A DNA stretch of 64,000 nucleotides from Hypomyces perniciosus (taxonomy: Eukaryota > Ascomycota > Sordariomycetes > Hypocreales > Hypocreaceae). Where the stretch lies: NCBI GenBank assembly GCA_008477525.1, contig SPDT01000001.1, forward strand, positions 4,588,001 to 4,652,000, read 5' to 3'. Each line of letters starts with the position of its first letter. The stretch's first letter is position 1. Position numbers and translations under genes: made by a program. Under the pieces are notes generated by a model. That model was not told where the DNA came from and did not search any database. It saw only the letters and a program-made list of their open reading frames with translations. Below, in pieces: positions 20,627 to 31,149 of the stretch.

Positions 20627-23600
20627 TCACTGCAACCTTTGACGCTTCAGCTGCTGCTTCATTGTATCATCTACGCGCGTCCGCTTCCGGTGGTCACTTG
20701 TGCCAAAGTATGCATCAAGTTTTTGCTGTCTAATTAGCCGTTCAAGAGTAAAAGGCGAACCACTAATGTGGCAGATAGATGACGGGCCTTCTTGTAGACT
20801 GATTTCAAGCTGGTGTTGTCGGCTCGGTAAATGAAATGCTACCCTTTGACGAAAGTTCCCATCATCATTTATCATCACATGAGGAGACACTTGAAAACTA
20901 TCAGGCAGTGTTCGCCCTTGGCATCTGAACGAAGCGCAGGCATGATGTAGCTGACGCATGAACGTATCGAATTCTGCTGTTCCCGCTCGCAGGCGACATA
21001 GAATGTAGCCTACGCCTTCGTAATTGCCAGATACGAGCTGGGGTGGATGAGCTGGGTCTAGTTCGAAAAGGAACAGCTCGGCCCGAATGCATTTCGCGAG
21101 CTTTTCCATGGCGACTGATCCAAGTGCGGCCTCTCGCGCGATTCTACTGATTTCGCCCATACCCTCTACGTCGTCCAAGGCAGGTTGCTTGGCCTTGAAC
21201 TCGATGTCGAACCGGAAAAACTCCCCGCGGCCGCCCAATTTTTGGTGGGCCATCAACTGTTTCCAAGCATCACTAGAGTCGCCCTGTTTCCAAGCATCAC
21301 TAGAGTCGCCCTGTTTCCAAAAAGCACGGGACAGTCGGGCCGGAAATGAGTCTTTCCACAAAGCGCGCCTCGGTGCATCGCTATCATGACTTGGCGAAGT
21401 TGCGCCTGTCCCCAGCGACACCAATGCTTGGTTCCGTCGCGGCTGGAAAGATGGCCGCTGCTTCTTTGAGTGCAATTGAGGCAGGATTGTTGAATGTCAG
21501 ACCGCCGTCTTGGAAGGTCCCCACACCTTCAATGCGATGCGGAGTAAAGTAGCTTTTGCCAACCCTGCTTAACATCAGGATGCCTAACGGACGAGCTTAT
21601 AATCGACTTACTATGGCGCTGCAGTACAACAGCGAAGACTGCTTTGACTTAGCACGCTGCTATATGTCTGAGGATGAGGGAGGGGAGGGGATTTTCTCTG
21701 AAGCTTAACATACATTTCCCAGAGAGGTACATTGTGGATTCCAGTGCTGGAGTCGAGAACGCTATAGTCTGGACGTGGTCAGGCTTGTGTTCATCGTCCC
21801 GTATGCGGTGATGCTTACTGCTATTGTCACGGCGCTCCCCGGCTCCGTTGTAGTTAGTCACGACGAAGGTGCTTGTATCGTCTGTGCTAGTGAGCGTCAC
21901 GCCGAGCAATGTGCCCATTTCACTTGCTTCCTTGGAGTCTACGATGGCGCGGTCCCGACCGTAAACGTCTTGCTGTATCATCTCTAGCCTTTCGGCCGAA
22001 TACTTACTGTCTACTAACAACGAGATTACGAACTGAACAACTGGCGATATGATGGGGAGATGCCCGAACAAACGTATGAAGAGTCGAAACAACTGGCGCT
22101 TCTCGAACGCCAACTTTGACGATAACTCGAAATACTCGATACATTTCTCGATGGGCCAGCCATTAATGTAAAGCGCACAAGCAGTCATGGCACCTGTCGT
22201 GGTGGTCAGCTTGCGTTCGTCAGAGAACACAGGATCGGATATCTCGAGTCACCAGAGCTTGTCCCGTATACGATATCGAAATTTCGCTGCACCGGATACG
22301 GCAGTGCGACGACGTGTTGCAAGACCTGGAGAAATTCCAAGGGGGCTCGCCCTCGAGTTCCCCCGCCGTCGATGCTCAGCACGCGAGCTGTTGCGGTGTC
22401 TGGTTTGACACGGATACGTAGGTCGCCTGCGTCGACCCCACAAAGGATGCATTTGTCGACGCAGAACAGCCAAGTGTCTTCTGGACTCGGACAGTGGAAG
22501 ATCCTGACGCATATCTGGCATATCCAATGCCCGCATGGGAGGCGGTATTGGGGCCTGCGCCGCAGACAGCTGAGGCATGACTCTTCCGATAGCGGGAAGA
22601 TGCTATGCCTGCATAGATGGGCCAGGTTCTGTAGATGTAAATCCTTTGACGATTGAAGTTCTTTATATCGATGGAATTGCTTGGTAACTTCGTCTTGGAT
22701 CATGGGGATTAGGTCGAATGGGAGTCTCGGAAGATTAGACGCCTCTCGGTACGTCTCCAGGTCTTTGCTCACTTGCATGCATGCGTCGTGATAGAATGTG
22801 TGAAAAACGTCCTGGGGTTTGAAAGCTAACAGACAATTTAGCTTTAAGTACGCCCAAGAGGTTGCAAGTCATGATTGTCATGCTTACAGTGCATTCCGGG
22901 GGGGTACTGGTCTACAATGAAACTGGAGGCTATGAGTGGGATTGCAAAACTTTTCAACAAAGCAGCATCATCAATTAGCTTTAGAAAGCCCACAAGGTGC
23001 GCCGAAAGGTCCGAGGCAGTGGGGATCTTCGCTCTCGAAATTTTGATGAAATCAAACGGCTCCCATGGCGACTTGACGGCGCTCTCCGGGGCGGCAAGGA
23101 GGAATTCCGCGGTATGACGTGCCGAAAAGAGCAAGCCTGAGTCAAGTCGGTCGTGTTGGACGAGATCCAAGGACCTGAGAAGCTCTTTACGGAGAGGCTG
23201 GCACATCTTCGATTGCACTCTCTTTGATCTCAATCCACGAGTGTTATTGTAGATGGTTACGACGCGGATGCGCCGAAAATGATCCCCAAGCGACACAGCG
23301 TTGATGGCACTCAGCATCGGCTTTTTCTGTCCCCTTGCTACGACAAGAACCAATGCGGGGCGCATTGGCGTCGTCGATGACTGACCCTTGTCGGCCCATG
23401 CCGTCAGGCGGCGTATAGCGCTGTCGATGCCTCCAATGTCCCCAACAAACATACAGACGACATCTGCGAATGGAGAAAGTAGCCTATGGTAGATGTGGTC
23501 GGGCGCCTCTACCGTTTTTGCTATCGATTTTTCCTCCAAAAAAGGTTGATCAGCCGTCTCATGGCAATGTTGCAGCTTACACGATCTAGGTAGTCTATTA

Positions 23601-23893
23601 TGGGAGGGTATATCACCATCGCCGACGATGATCGGTCTTTTGGCTCGAAGGTGTGAAACTTGTAGATGGTATTCTCCATGGCATTTTCGACCCGCCAGAT
23701 GACCGTATTCTAGACCGAGAGTGGAGAAAGCAAGAGACTTGGTCTGGCTGCCGATCAAAATGATGACACCGACAGGTTCGTCTACATTTTGAATGTCTTT
23801 GAGAAGCTGGCGTGGCCGGTCCGATGTTTCAAGAATGATTTGGTGATTTTTCTTCCACAGCCTTAGCCACCCAGTATGGCTGCAATTTCTCAT
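20627..23893 (-). pseudogene. RING-like/patatin-like phospholipase (PLP), six exons, one frameshift
   Basis: Exons in transcript order: 23893-22888, 22825-22253, 22193-21819, 21768-21714, 21638-21612 and 21552-20627. Introns are 50-75 bp and phases fit throughout. An N-terminal 330-residue region is followed by a Cys/His cluster (CLSCL..., CGHWICQIC, then CVDKCILCG) that looks RING-like. Next is a patatin domain with GGGTRG (oxyanion loop), GTSSG (nucleophile elbow, split by an intron) and DGG (catalytic Asp). Patatins hydrolyse lipid acyl esters with a Ser-Asp dyad. All catalytic motifs are present. In the last exon, however, the frame must shift near 21422, between EPSI and VSLGTG, so the C-terminal 265 residues are out of frame. 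Patatin-like genes are recurrent Starship cargo. A truncated inverted copy lies at 54.6-56.35 kb. The start codon choice is tentative. Confidence 0.8.
21257..21320. repeat. 27-bp tandem duplication inside the PLP gene
   Basis: A 27-bp unit is repeated twice, plus a 10-bp partial third copy, adding nine in-frame residues (KQGDSSDAW twice). It preserves the reading frame of the C-terminal domain. Confidence 0.9.
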
Positions 23894-24754
23894 GATGCTT
23901 ATGGCCTTCAGGTTAGGTATGTGGGTGTCTTGATGATCTTATATGTCAGTGGCACGGCCTATTTCAGACTAAATGTTTATCTTTCGACAACTTATGGACT
24001 AGATACAGCGAGTAGCGTAGGCAGCCACTTCTGGCCGAGTTGTTTCATCAAGGTACTGTGTGGGCGGTGGTAGATATGTGTGGGAATCGTGCCTAATACT
24101 GTAGTATAGCGTTGCCATACATACATACAGGACATCATTCTTTACAGCACCGCAGATTGATTGCAATATATACAGATATGTATGTATATAGATATGGAAT
24201 ATGAGTTTTATTAGTGGAGTGGCCTGGATTTATGTACATTGTTTGTCTTATACTCCGCACTCGCCGCGTGTGGTGTTGCTCTATAATATGGCCGTTACTA
24301 TGAACCGGTAGGGATTAATAGTCGGAACGACGCACTAATAGTATACGTCATTTATGCATAAGAATCCATAGCTCAGATCAACAACCGTGATCCAAGGCGA
24401 GCCAAAGGAGCAATAATCCAATCGTGATCACGGAGTTCAGTCAATGTATATAGATGTCCTAAGCTTCCACCCATTAGCATAAATACAAGCTGGCTTTTAT
24501 CAGTACACATTTAATCGAACTGCTTGTTCCACTAAATATAAATAGTGACTTGATTACAGTACGGAGTACTCAACTACCCTAATCTCCTGCCAACGTTAAC
24601 CCTAACCCTACAATTTATCCTGAAGAGACCCATAGGATTGTCGCACTGCGATACCAACAACTGTTAACTCACATCTATATTAACAACGATGCTGCCATAG
24701 TTCTTATTTAAAAGTTCTGTGGAAATATAGTATGGTATGTATATTGCTAGACGA
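23894..24754. other. intergenic with microsatellites and a short telomere-like repeat
   Basis: The first 200 bp are shared with the inverted duplicate near 54.6-54.83 kb. TACA/TGTA microsatellite runs lie around 24115-24190. TTAACCCTAACCCTA at 24596-24610 resembles two and a half fungal telomere units. No gene is supported. Confidence 0.5.
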
Positions 24755-25162
24755 CTACGGGGAAAACTTTCGCTTTTTGCTCATATTCATGTCTGTCCAA
24801 CCTTGTGATGTATTTGACATGATATTTTCGATGCGGCTATTCAGGAGCATGATTGTCTGGTCTTTCTCGCGCTGAGCCAGTGTCATTTTCTGAGCTTCTG
24901 CCCAAGAAAAGCCCAACAAACAGTTTTGGGTGTCAATGGTTTGATCTCGCTCCTTTAGTTCTTGCACCTTTTCTACAGGAGCCTCTTTGTGTTGGTTGAT
25001 GTCAAATTCCAACATCTCCCGTTTTAGTGATTCTTCATCCAGCAGTCGCACAAGCTCGTCATTGAGCCTCTGTTTTTCTTGGAGATCATTTTCTAATTGG
25101 TGTATCCGCTCATACAAGTGTAGGTAGTGTAACTCATCGACGGAAGCAACACTGCTTGACAT
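24755..25162 (-). CDS. small coiled-coil protein
   Basis: Starting at ATG 25162 the frame gives 135 residues (it is open a little further upstream without ATG). Residues 10-100 are strongly heptad-like: LYERIHQLENDLQEKQRL, LVRLLDEESLKREM, then KVQELKERD and REKDQTIMLLNSRIENI. The end MSKKRKFSP contains a KKRK nuclear-type signal, echoing the KRQR end of the protein at 8.8 kb. No named family. Confidence 0.5.
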   Translation of the reverse strand: MSSSVASVDELHYLHLYERIHQLENDLQEKQRLNDELVRLLDEESLKREMLEFDINQHKEAPVEKVQELKERDQTIDTQNCLLGFSWAEAQKMTLAQREKDQTIMLLNSRIENIMSNTSQGWTDMNMSKKRKFSP

Positions 25163-25542
25163 ACTTGGAATTGAGAGAGCGTTAGTGGCGTCCGGAGAGC
25201 GCAACGAGCTTTCAATCAAGAGAAAGAACTAATTCACAAGGCTGCCGGCTTCCTTGAAGCTTATATCGTTGTGAGCAAACTGAAAGCTATTGATAGCGTC
25301 TCTTTGTGCTATTTTGGCCCCACAGCCAGAAGTGATAATGTTTCTTGACATGCCTTATCATACATACAGTAACCTCAAGCATAGATGTTAATAATAGATA
25401 CAGTAATATAGTCATATTATGAAAAGCACAAAAGACACATGCGGTAGCCACTGATGCTGGAAACAGAACAGCAACACGGTAGATACAGAATCATAAGAGA
25501 CTCGGCATCTGTTCATCCTTGCTATCTAGATCGGCTCAGCGT
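25163..25542. other. intergenic, nothing recognised
   Basis: About 380 bp between two minus-strand genes. No supported feature. Confidence 0.3.
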
Positions 25543-26386
25543 CTACAGGCCGCACCACAAGCATGCCAACGAGACCACAGCATGTGCAAAGGCGGAAACA
25601 ATATTCCCTTTTGCCCCAGCGTATGCGTCGCCGCGGCTAATTGAGTCCTGTTTCCCAAGCGCGGTTGCGAATCCCGTAATCATCGTAATGAATACAGCAA
25701 ATACTAGGAACAAGAAAAATCCCAGCAGACTAAGTCCCGCTCAAACAAAGCGAGCTCTAGGGAAAAAGTACACAGATGCATATGCAGAAGTGGATGTTAG
25801 GTTACAGGCCAGCGCAGACCCCAGTAGAATCTCAAGCAAGGGAGTGTGGCTTAACAGGCGGTTGAATAGCCTGATAGGCGGCACTACAGAATCTATGCTC
25901 CGCAAGGCATCTTGTGATTTTGCTCGCAAGCTTATGCAATCCGAATGTCCGTCGTATATGATGCAGTCGTACTTTGTACCGATAGAGCGTCCCTTTGGGA
26001 TACTCTTAAGAGCTTGGCTGGCGATAGTTTCCACAGATTCTACAGCGCCGATTACGGGGCTAGGGACAAGGTTTCCGAGGCTCGTTGCTTTGCCGCCAAT
26101 GTTCTGAAGTGCACCAGGAAGGTCGCGGCGAAACAGATTTAGATTGAACTTGACGAAAAAGCGTTAACTTTGTCGGTAAAAGAGAGATACAGTACATAGA
26201 TGGATATGGTATACAAACCAGAAACTTAACAATTCCCTCTTTTTTATTATCAGGATTTGAAAGTATCCTGCATGAGAAATACAGAATCACGGCCGTTGGT
26301 ATGAGATGTAGAGCAACGAAAAGCAAAAATTTGTAAAGTCTTTTCATAGTGTAGTGATCTAACCGTGAAGTCGGTAAAGCTTTCAT
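25543..26386 (-). pseudogene. multi-TM membrane protein with in-frame TGA
   Basis: Exon 1 is 26386-26219, with a signal-like TM segment (FLLFVALHLIPTAVILYF). A 70-bp intron with GTTAAC branch follows, then exon 2 from 26148. The frame stops at TGA 25741-25743 but continues open for 65 codons to TAG 25543, and that part has two good TM segments (LSLLGFFLFLVFAVFITMI and AHAVVSLACLWCGL). The soluble loop has paired cysteines (YDCIIYDGHSDC). The topology of one TM, an extracellular loop and three TMs resembles fungal SUR7/PalI-type membrane proteins, but I do not assign it to them. The stop removes the last helices, so it is probably a pseudogene. A long plus-strand ORF over the same DNA is a shadow. 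Confidence 0.5.
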
Positions 26387-26719
26387 TATAGCCCCTTCAC
26401 GAAATCCACGAACGAGTTATTTATAGTATTTATAATTTTTGCAATTGCTAAATAATCTTTTATAATGGCAAAGTTCACAAATGCACATCGGGATGTAGCG
26501 TTGCGAAAAGACAAGTATAAGGACGCAGGCTGGCCTAAAATCACCCAATCTTGAAATACACTCAACCAATGAGCATTCAGCGTTGTATGCCGTTTGTAGT
26601 AGTAGACATGAAATTGCGCAAGGATCTTATTGGAAAACGAAAAAAAAAACAGGCTGCAGGGGTGGTGACGAATGAGAAAGAGACTATCGACTATAAGACG
26701 GCGAAACTAGCTTCAAGGT

Positions 26720-27355
26720 TTAAACTACCAGCATCTCGTGTGTTTCTTTGAGCTTTGGCAGCATGATTCGGTCGTAGATTATGTATAATGCCGCAGAGAC
26801 CACGAACCATGTCCCAATGATAGTCACGGTGATGATCGCAGTTATCGACCATTGCCCGCCCTGCATGCTATAAATATTGAGAAGTGCTGAGCCTAAACCC
26901 AGCGCCGAATGCGTCAAAGTAGGACTTGGCGATGGTTAGATACATAGGGCCGTGTGAGGGAATCAAATCGGCTTACACGATGATATAGCGGCTGATCCAA
27001 ATGTAGTTGTAGTACCATTTATACCATAACCACCCCAGGCCCGCTGTTGCTCCCAAGCAAGCGAAAGAAGCGATGTAGATCAAGGGAAAATTCCGTACCG
27101 CATCTGTGATGGATTTTCCCACCCTTCCAGTGCTGTCAACAGCATTCGACTGCTGCACAGAAGCGTATGTAGACGGAGATACCAGAAAGCCTGCCAATAA
27201 AAGCCAGCAAGGGCAAAGTAATAAGGCTCGATTTTTTCATCAATCTCCAAGATCAGCTCCTTATATTTGGATAATCCTTTCCTGGTGTTGATTGAATCCT
27301 GCAGAATTACTTGCTCCGGACCTCCCCGTGACTGACTGTGATGAACGCCCGGCAT
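26720..27355 (-). pseudogene. four-TM membrane protein, copy b, with apparent frameshift
   Basis: Exon 1 runs from ATG 27355 to 26977; exon 2 is 26924-26720; the intron is 52 bp with phase 2. It has the same order of helices and intron site as 6695-7319. Near 27205-27215 the frame must move from ...EPYYFAL to WLLLAGFLVSP. This lies at a repeated GCTGGCTTT-type sequence, so a slippage deletion is a plausible cause. No intron can fit there. The downstream part is well kept: LGWLWYKWYYNYIW, then IITVTIIGTWFVVSAALYI. The function of the family is unknown to me. A base-calling error is the alternative to real decay. Confidence 0.6.
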
Positions 27356-27740
27356 TTTAACGCTTACAATTGCGACCTCTGTGCATGGCGTTCATAGTGC
27401 GCCATCTCGGAATTTATCTTTTTTCCCTAATCGCCTCAATTTGGGCAAGGCCATTTGTCCATGGACTGACTGACTTGTCTAATTGCTGTCGTTGGCACAC
27501 CGGATGACAGGCTGGCAATACGCTAGTTAAGGTTAATACTGGCCAGGCGGCATATCCATCAACGATACGAAGTACAGAGGCCCTCTCTCTCTCTTTCTCT
27601 CTTTTTTTCTCCACTTTTTTCATTTTTCGCTATTTACGTATGGCCTGCTGGCAGTTTTCGACTTTTAACTTTTAACTTGTACGTATGCGTACATACATAC
27701 TGGGTCTTGTGTGTGTGGAATTGTATGTATAGAGAAAGAA

Positions 27741-28640
27741 ACCAGACTAAACACTCTTGCACAAAAAAGTTAGTTCTAGGAGCCCTTTCCCGATTGGTAG
27801 AAAGCCCTGTGATTTACTATCTTATCTAACCAATATGATTGGTGCTTCGAGGCGAATATCAGCAACAGCATCGACAAAAGCCAACTTCGCGTATTCAGTG
27901 GTCTATTTGGGAGAAACGGTGGCTTGTACCTGTTCTCCGAACCGCTTATCCTTTATTCGTAATCTTGAGTCTGGCTCCCTACAGTAATAGTTATTTTCGA
28001 TATGATACACTGACTGCTTTGGAAATATGTGCCTTTCAACCCAGCATGGTTACAAGCAGGAGGAAAAGGGCTACAAGCAGTCCGGGAGGTTGGCCTTGTT
28101 GCGCTGATGAGTTGTCGATAGTCGGAACGGGGGATGGGGTTTCCGGTGATAAGCGCATAATAGATATGCTCGGGCCGGTGGTGGATACAAGATTTCTCTC
28201 TCGTCCAGTTGAGCCAACAACGGTCGTGTTCAGCGAGGCCGCGTTGCACGTGGAACGACGTTCAAATAAAGGTCTGATACTATTTTAGTTGTGGACAGCA
28301 TTGCTGGAGATTATAGAATTTACACAGAATTATAACTAGTAGGATGTTCGCCGGGATGATGCGTTTTGGTCTGATATGAGTCCATAGCCTCTGTAATGCA
28401 AATACGCGTTTGTGCTGCTACAAGCTTGCTAAACGCTACATTATATATTTCACAATAACATCAACCATTGCCGTCTTTAGATAGTATGTATGCAATAAAT
28501 AGGCTAGTTGTTCTTTTATCCACAACTTGCCGAACGTAGACGTGGTATAATATTTGCTTGGCGCTCATAGTCTCTGTCTGGCTGCCATTTATGCCTTCGC
28601 CGATGGGTCATATATACTGTACACAGTACCACCCCCCTCA
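27741..28640. repeat. segmental duplicate, copy B (partner at 9442-10620)
   Basis: Direct copy of the 9.4-10.6 kb block, with scattered substitutions and a missing segment of about 200 bp. It begins with CCAGACTAAACA near 27741. It follows four-TM copy b, as block A follows four-TM copy a. Confidence 0.75.
28036..28285 (-). CDS. C-terminal exon of an unidentified membrane- or GPI-anchored protein, copy B
   Basis: The minus-strand frame parallel to 10018-10206 is open here too, although no ATG starts it. It keeps TGPSIS, SPETP, PTIDNSSAQQGQ and a hydrophobic end GLLVALFLLLVTMLG. It differs from copy A by a two-residue insertion near SPETP and by single substitutions. The preserved frame supports coding. 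Upstream exons were not found. Confidence 0.4.
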
Positions 28641-28660
28641 CACAAACAAACAAACAAACA
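28641..28660. repeat. (ACAA)n microsatellite
   Basis: Five tandem ACAA units. The same unit forms the 3' tails of the LINE-type elements elsewhere in the window, but no LINE 3' end precedes it here. Confidence 0.7.
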
Positions 28661-29069
28661 GCGCCCCTGGTGTTGAAAAATGGCAAACCCTAAACCTTGC
28701 ATCTCCGCAAATGGCACCTAATATCTAAGATCCAGCGAACGGAGCTCCAGAACGCTATCATAAGTAAGTTGCAGGGTAAGGAGAAAATTAAAGACAAAGT
28801 TATAGCCAAAAATATTATCTCTTGCACTCCGCGACCCGTCCGTAAAGCACGATCGAACATACTTCGATATGGTACCACGATATTCTACACTATATGTCTG
28901 TATACATATCGTACAACCACCAATGGTAAAAGTGGCTTATACACAGTGCTGTGTAAGTAATGTACTGGCACATTCATTACCTGTCGTTGTCTTGGCATCA
29001 CCACGTCATCCCATTTACAACCCCTCATCACCAAAACAGTGATTCTTTTGGCATTTTATTTTGCCCAAT
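28661..29069. other. intergenic, nothing recognised
   Basis: About 400 bp, 5' of the exonuclease gene. No supported feature. Confidence 0.3.
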
Positions 29070-29990
29070 ATGACTTCTGCATCGGCTGGGGATCTCATCT
29101 CTACTAAAACGGAACTCAAAACATTCCTTTCCTCCATCCCTTCTTCCAGCACGCTGTATCTGGATTGTGAAGGAAATAATCTCAGCCGACATGGAACTAT
29201 CTCCCTCATTACCGTCCTTGTTCAACCGCAGGGGCTGGTTCGACTCATTGACGTTTTAGTCCTCGGTAAATCATCCTTCGCTACGGCATCGAAAGATGGC
29301 AAGACTCTCAAATCCATTCTCGAGAGCCCCGATATCACAAAGTGCTTCTGGGACGTACGGAACGATGCCGACGCGCTGTGGGCTCTTTACAAAGTCGATC
29401 TTGCTGGCGTTATCGATATTCAACTTCTTGAGAATGCATCTCGTGTCGGCGACAAGAAATTGGTCCATGGGCTAGATAAATGCATCCAGCACGACTTGAA
29501 GCTCGGCTTTATGGAGTTGAATTACTTCATTCGAACCAAGAAGGAGATCAAGAGCCTTATGTCCACTAATGTCTTCGCCGTCCGACCAATGGACGCTAAG
29601 ACGGTCCAATACTGTACTAATGATATTATTCATTTACCAGCCTTGCGTAAATTGTATTTGGGCCGAATCAGTGCCGACTGGCTAGCCAAGGAGAAGGAGG
29701 AAAGTGCGCGCCGGGTGCATGAGGCCCATTCTCTCCGATATGAGCCTCAGTCGTCCGCGAAGGCGCTGGGACCGTGGCCTTCAGCGGCCGGGCATTCCCG
29801 GACGTTGGAACAAATGCTTGATGAATTGGAGGACCAGGCAATGGAGGATCGTGCCCGGGATATATTCGGATACGAAGATGACGTGGGTTACTATGATTAT
29901 GAGGATGATGATTGTGATGATGGCAAGGTAAATTCCCAAGACGCCGTTTTCCCCGAGTATTTTGATAGCTGCTGGGATAGAGGTTCATGA
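29070..29990 (+). CDS. DEDDy-type 3'-5' exonuclease-domain protein
   Basis: Single exon of 306 residues from ATG 29070. Exo I is YLDCEG (the D-x-E pair) at residues 29-34. Exo II is WDVRNDADAL near 98-107. Exo III is YCTNDIIHLPAL near 180-191, with Tyr four residues before Asp, the DEDDy arrangement. The fold is that of the RNase D/WRN exonuclease superfamily, and it resembles fungal EXD-like proteins. It should remove 3'-terminal nucleotides from RNA or DNA with two metal ions. The C-terminal 60 residues are acidic (YDYEDDDCDD). It lies alone on the plus strand and looks intact. Confidence 0.85.
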   Translation: MTSASAGDLISTKTELKTFLSSIPSSSTLYLDCEGNNLSRHGTISLITVLVQPQGLVRLIDVLVLGKSSFATASKDGKTLKSILESPDITKCFWDVRNDADALWALYKVDLAGVIDIQLLENASRVGDKKLVHGLDKCIQHDLKLGFMELNYFIRTKKEIKSLMSTNVFAVRPMDAKTVQYCTNDIIHLPALRKLYLGRISADWLAKEKEESARRVHEAHSLRYEPQSSAKALGPWPSAAGHSRTLEQMLDELEDQAMEDRARDIFGYEDDVGYYDYEDDDCDDGKVNSQDAVFPEYFDSCWDRGS

Positions 29991-30294
29991 GGTAGATGTT
30001 TAGCTCTGTTGCACACTAATTTACACTAATTTATGCTGCCCTTAATACTATCCCTTCATCTCTTCAGTTATCCCTTCAGTTATCCCTTCTATCGGCTTAT
30101 ATCGGCTCTCAGATTGTTGTCCCTGCCGATCTTATGTATTTAAACAGAGCTTAATTTCGCTCTATTAATTAGAAAACAAGATTCTTCAATTGCTTAATTT
30201 CAAGGCTATCCTTGATAGTTGTCACTCGCCACTATATTCCACGTTGTTGTGTGACATGTACTTAGTTACTGTAACACACCTCAGCCCGTCGCAA
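29991..30294. other. intergenic, short direct repeats
   Basis: Just over 300 bp. Small direct repeats (TATCCCTTCAGT, ATCGGCT) occur around 30050-30110. No gene. Confidence 0.3.
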
Positions 30295-30816
30295 TTATTC
30301 TAATGGCGGAATAGGTGATACATATGCAGTTGCATCTTCGCCTATTATTAAGCGTGAGGCTCCGTTTCGGTCCACCGATATGTTCTCAGAAGTGTTATAG
30401 CCTAACCAAGTGTTTTTCTTCCTTTGTAGCAAAATAAAACCCTCTTTTCCACTGCACCTTACCTTGATTGAAAGGCTATCAAGGCAAGCGAGAAGCGACC
30501 TATGTGGCCAGATATGCGAAGTCTTGTCCACCCATAGCTTATAATAGGTACCGCGGTTGAAGGTGAGGTCTGGCCCAGACTTCAAGTGTAATACTAATTC
30601 TAAAGCGGACACAGGCAATTCTCGACTTGTCGCATTATCATCCAGATCGATGGTGCTATCGCCGGTGTCGTGTTGGTGGGTGCTATTCTCGTCCGTGTCT
30701 TTGTTTGTGCCGTGCACTGTGCATTCCGCAGAGATGACACCAATGCTATGATGGTCACAAAAAGTTGGCTCAGGGTCGCTACCCCAATCAATTTCGTCTT
30801 CAGGGTCACCAAACAT
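30295..30816 (-). CDS. hypothetical acidic protein
   Basis: From ATG 30816 the frame gives 173 residues. The N-terminal 75 residues are acidic and Asp/Ser/Thr-rich with a Cys/His pair (FCDHH...C). The C-terminal half is more compact (LELVLHLKSGPDLTF, then YYKLWVDKTSHIW). No family recognised. No membrane segment or signal peptide. Confidence 0.4.
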   Translation of the reverse strand: MFGDPEDEIDWGSDPEPTFCDHHSIGVISAECTVHGTNKDTDENSTHQHDTGDSTIDLDDNATSRELPVSALELVLHLKSGPDLTFNRGTYYKLWVDKTSHIWPHRSLLACLDSLSIKVRCSGKEGFILLQRKKNTWLGYNTSENISVDRNGASRLIIGEDATAYVSPIPPLE

Positions 30817-31149
30817 AGCTGAGACTTGCAAAGTGTCGTGTGATGGTGTAACCCACCAGATCGCACCCGAAACCCTTCAGATAGTATACCCTTTAAATCA
30901 TACCATAATACAGTACAGTAGCGACGGAAACCAGCGCTCGCATTTTGTATGTATAAAATTCTCTGGGCACGGACCATGCCTTAACCGCTGCGAATGGCAC
31001 TCGCATGAGATTGACTCCAAGCATACGGAGTACATACTTCTACAACATGTGCCTACGAAACAAAACCATAACAGTAACTAATGTGAGAAAGACGAGAAAC
31101 GGCTAAATCCTCACGCCAAGGTTTGGTCCGTTTCTTGACTTTGAATCTA

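Noticed and set aside
25454..26107. Plus-strand 217-residue ORF
   Set aside because: It overlaps the membrane protein gene on the minus strand, which has splice signals and TM structure. The plus ORF has no features.
27839..28288. Plus-strand 149-residue ORF in duplicate B
   Set aside because: Not kept open in duplicate A, whereas the minus frame is kept in both copies.
28641..28660. LINE insertion at the (ACAA)n tract
   Set aside because: No LINE 3' UTR precedes the tract; it is only a microsatellite.
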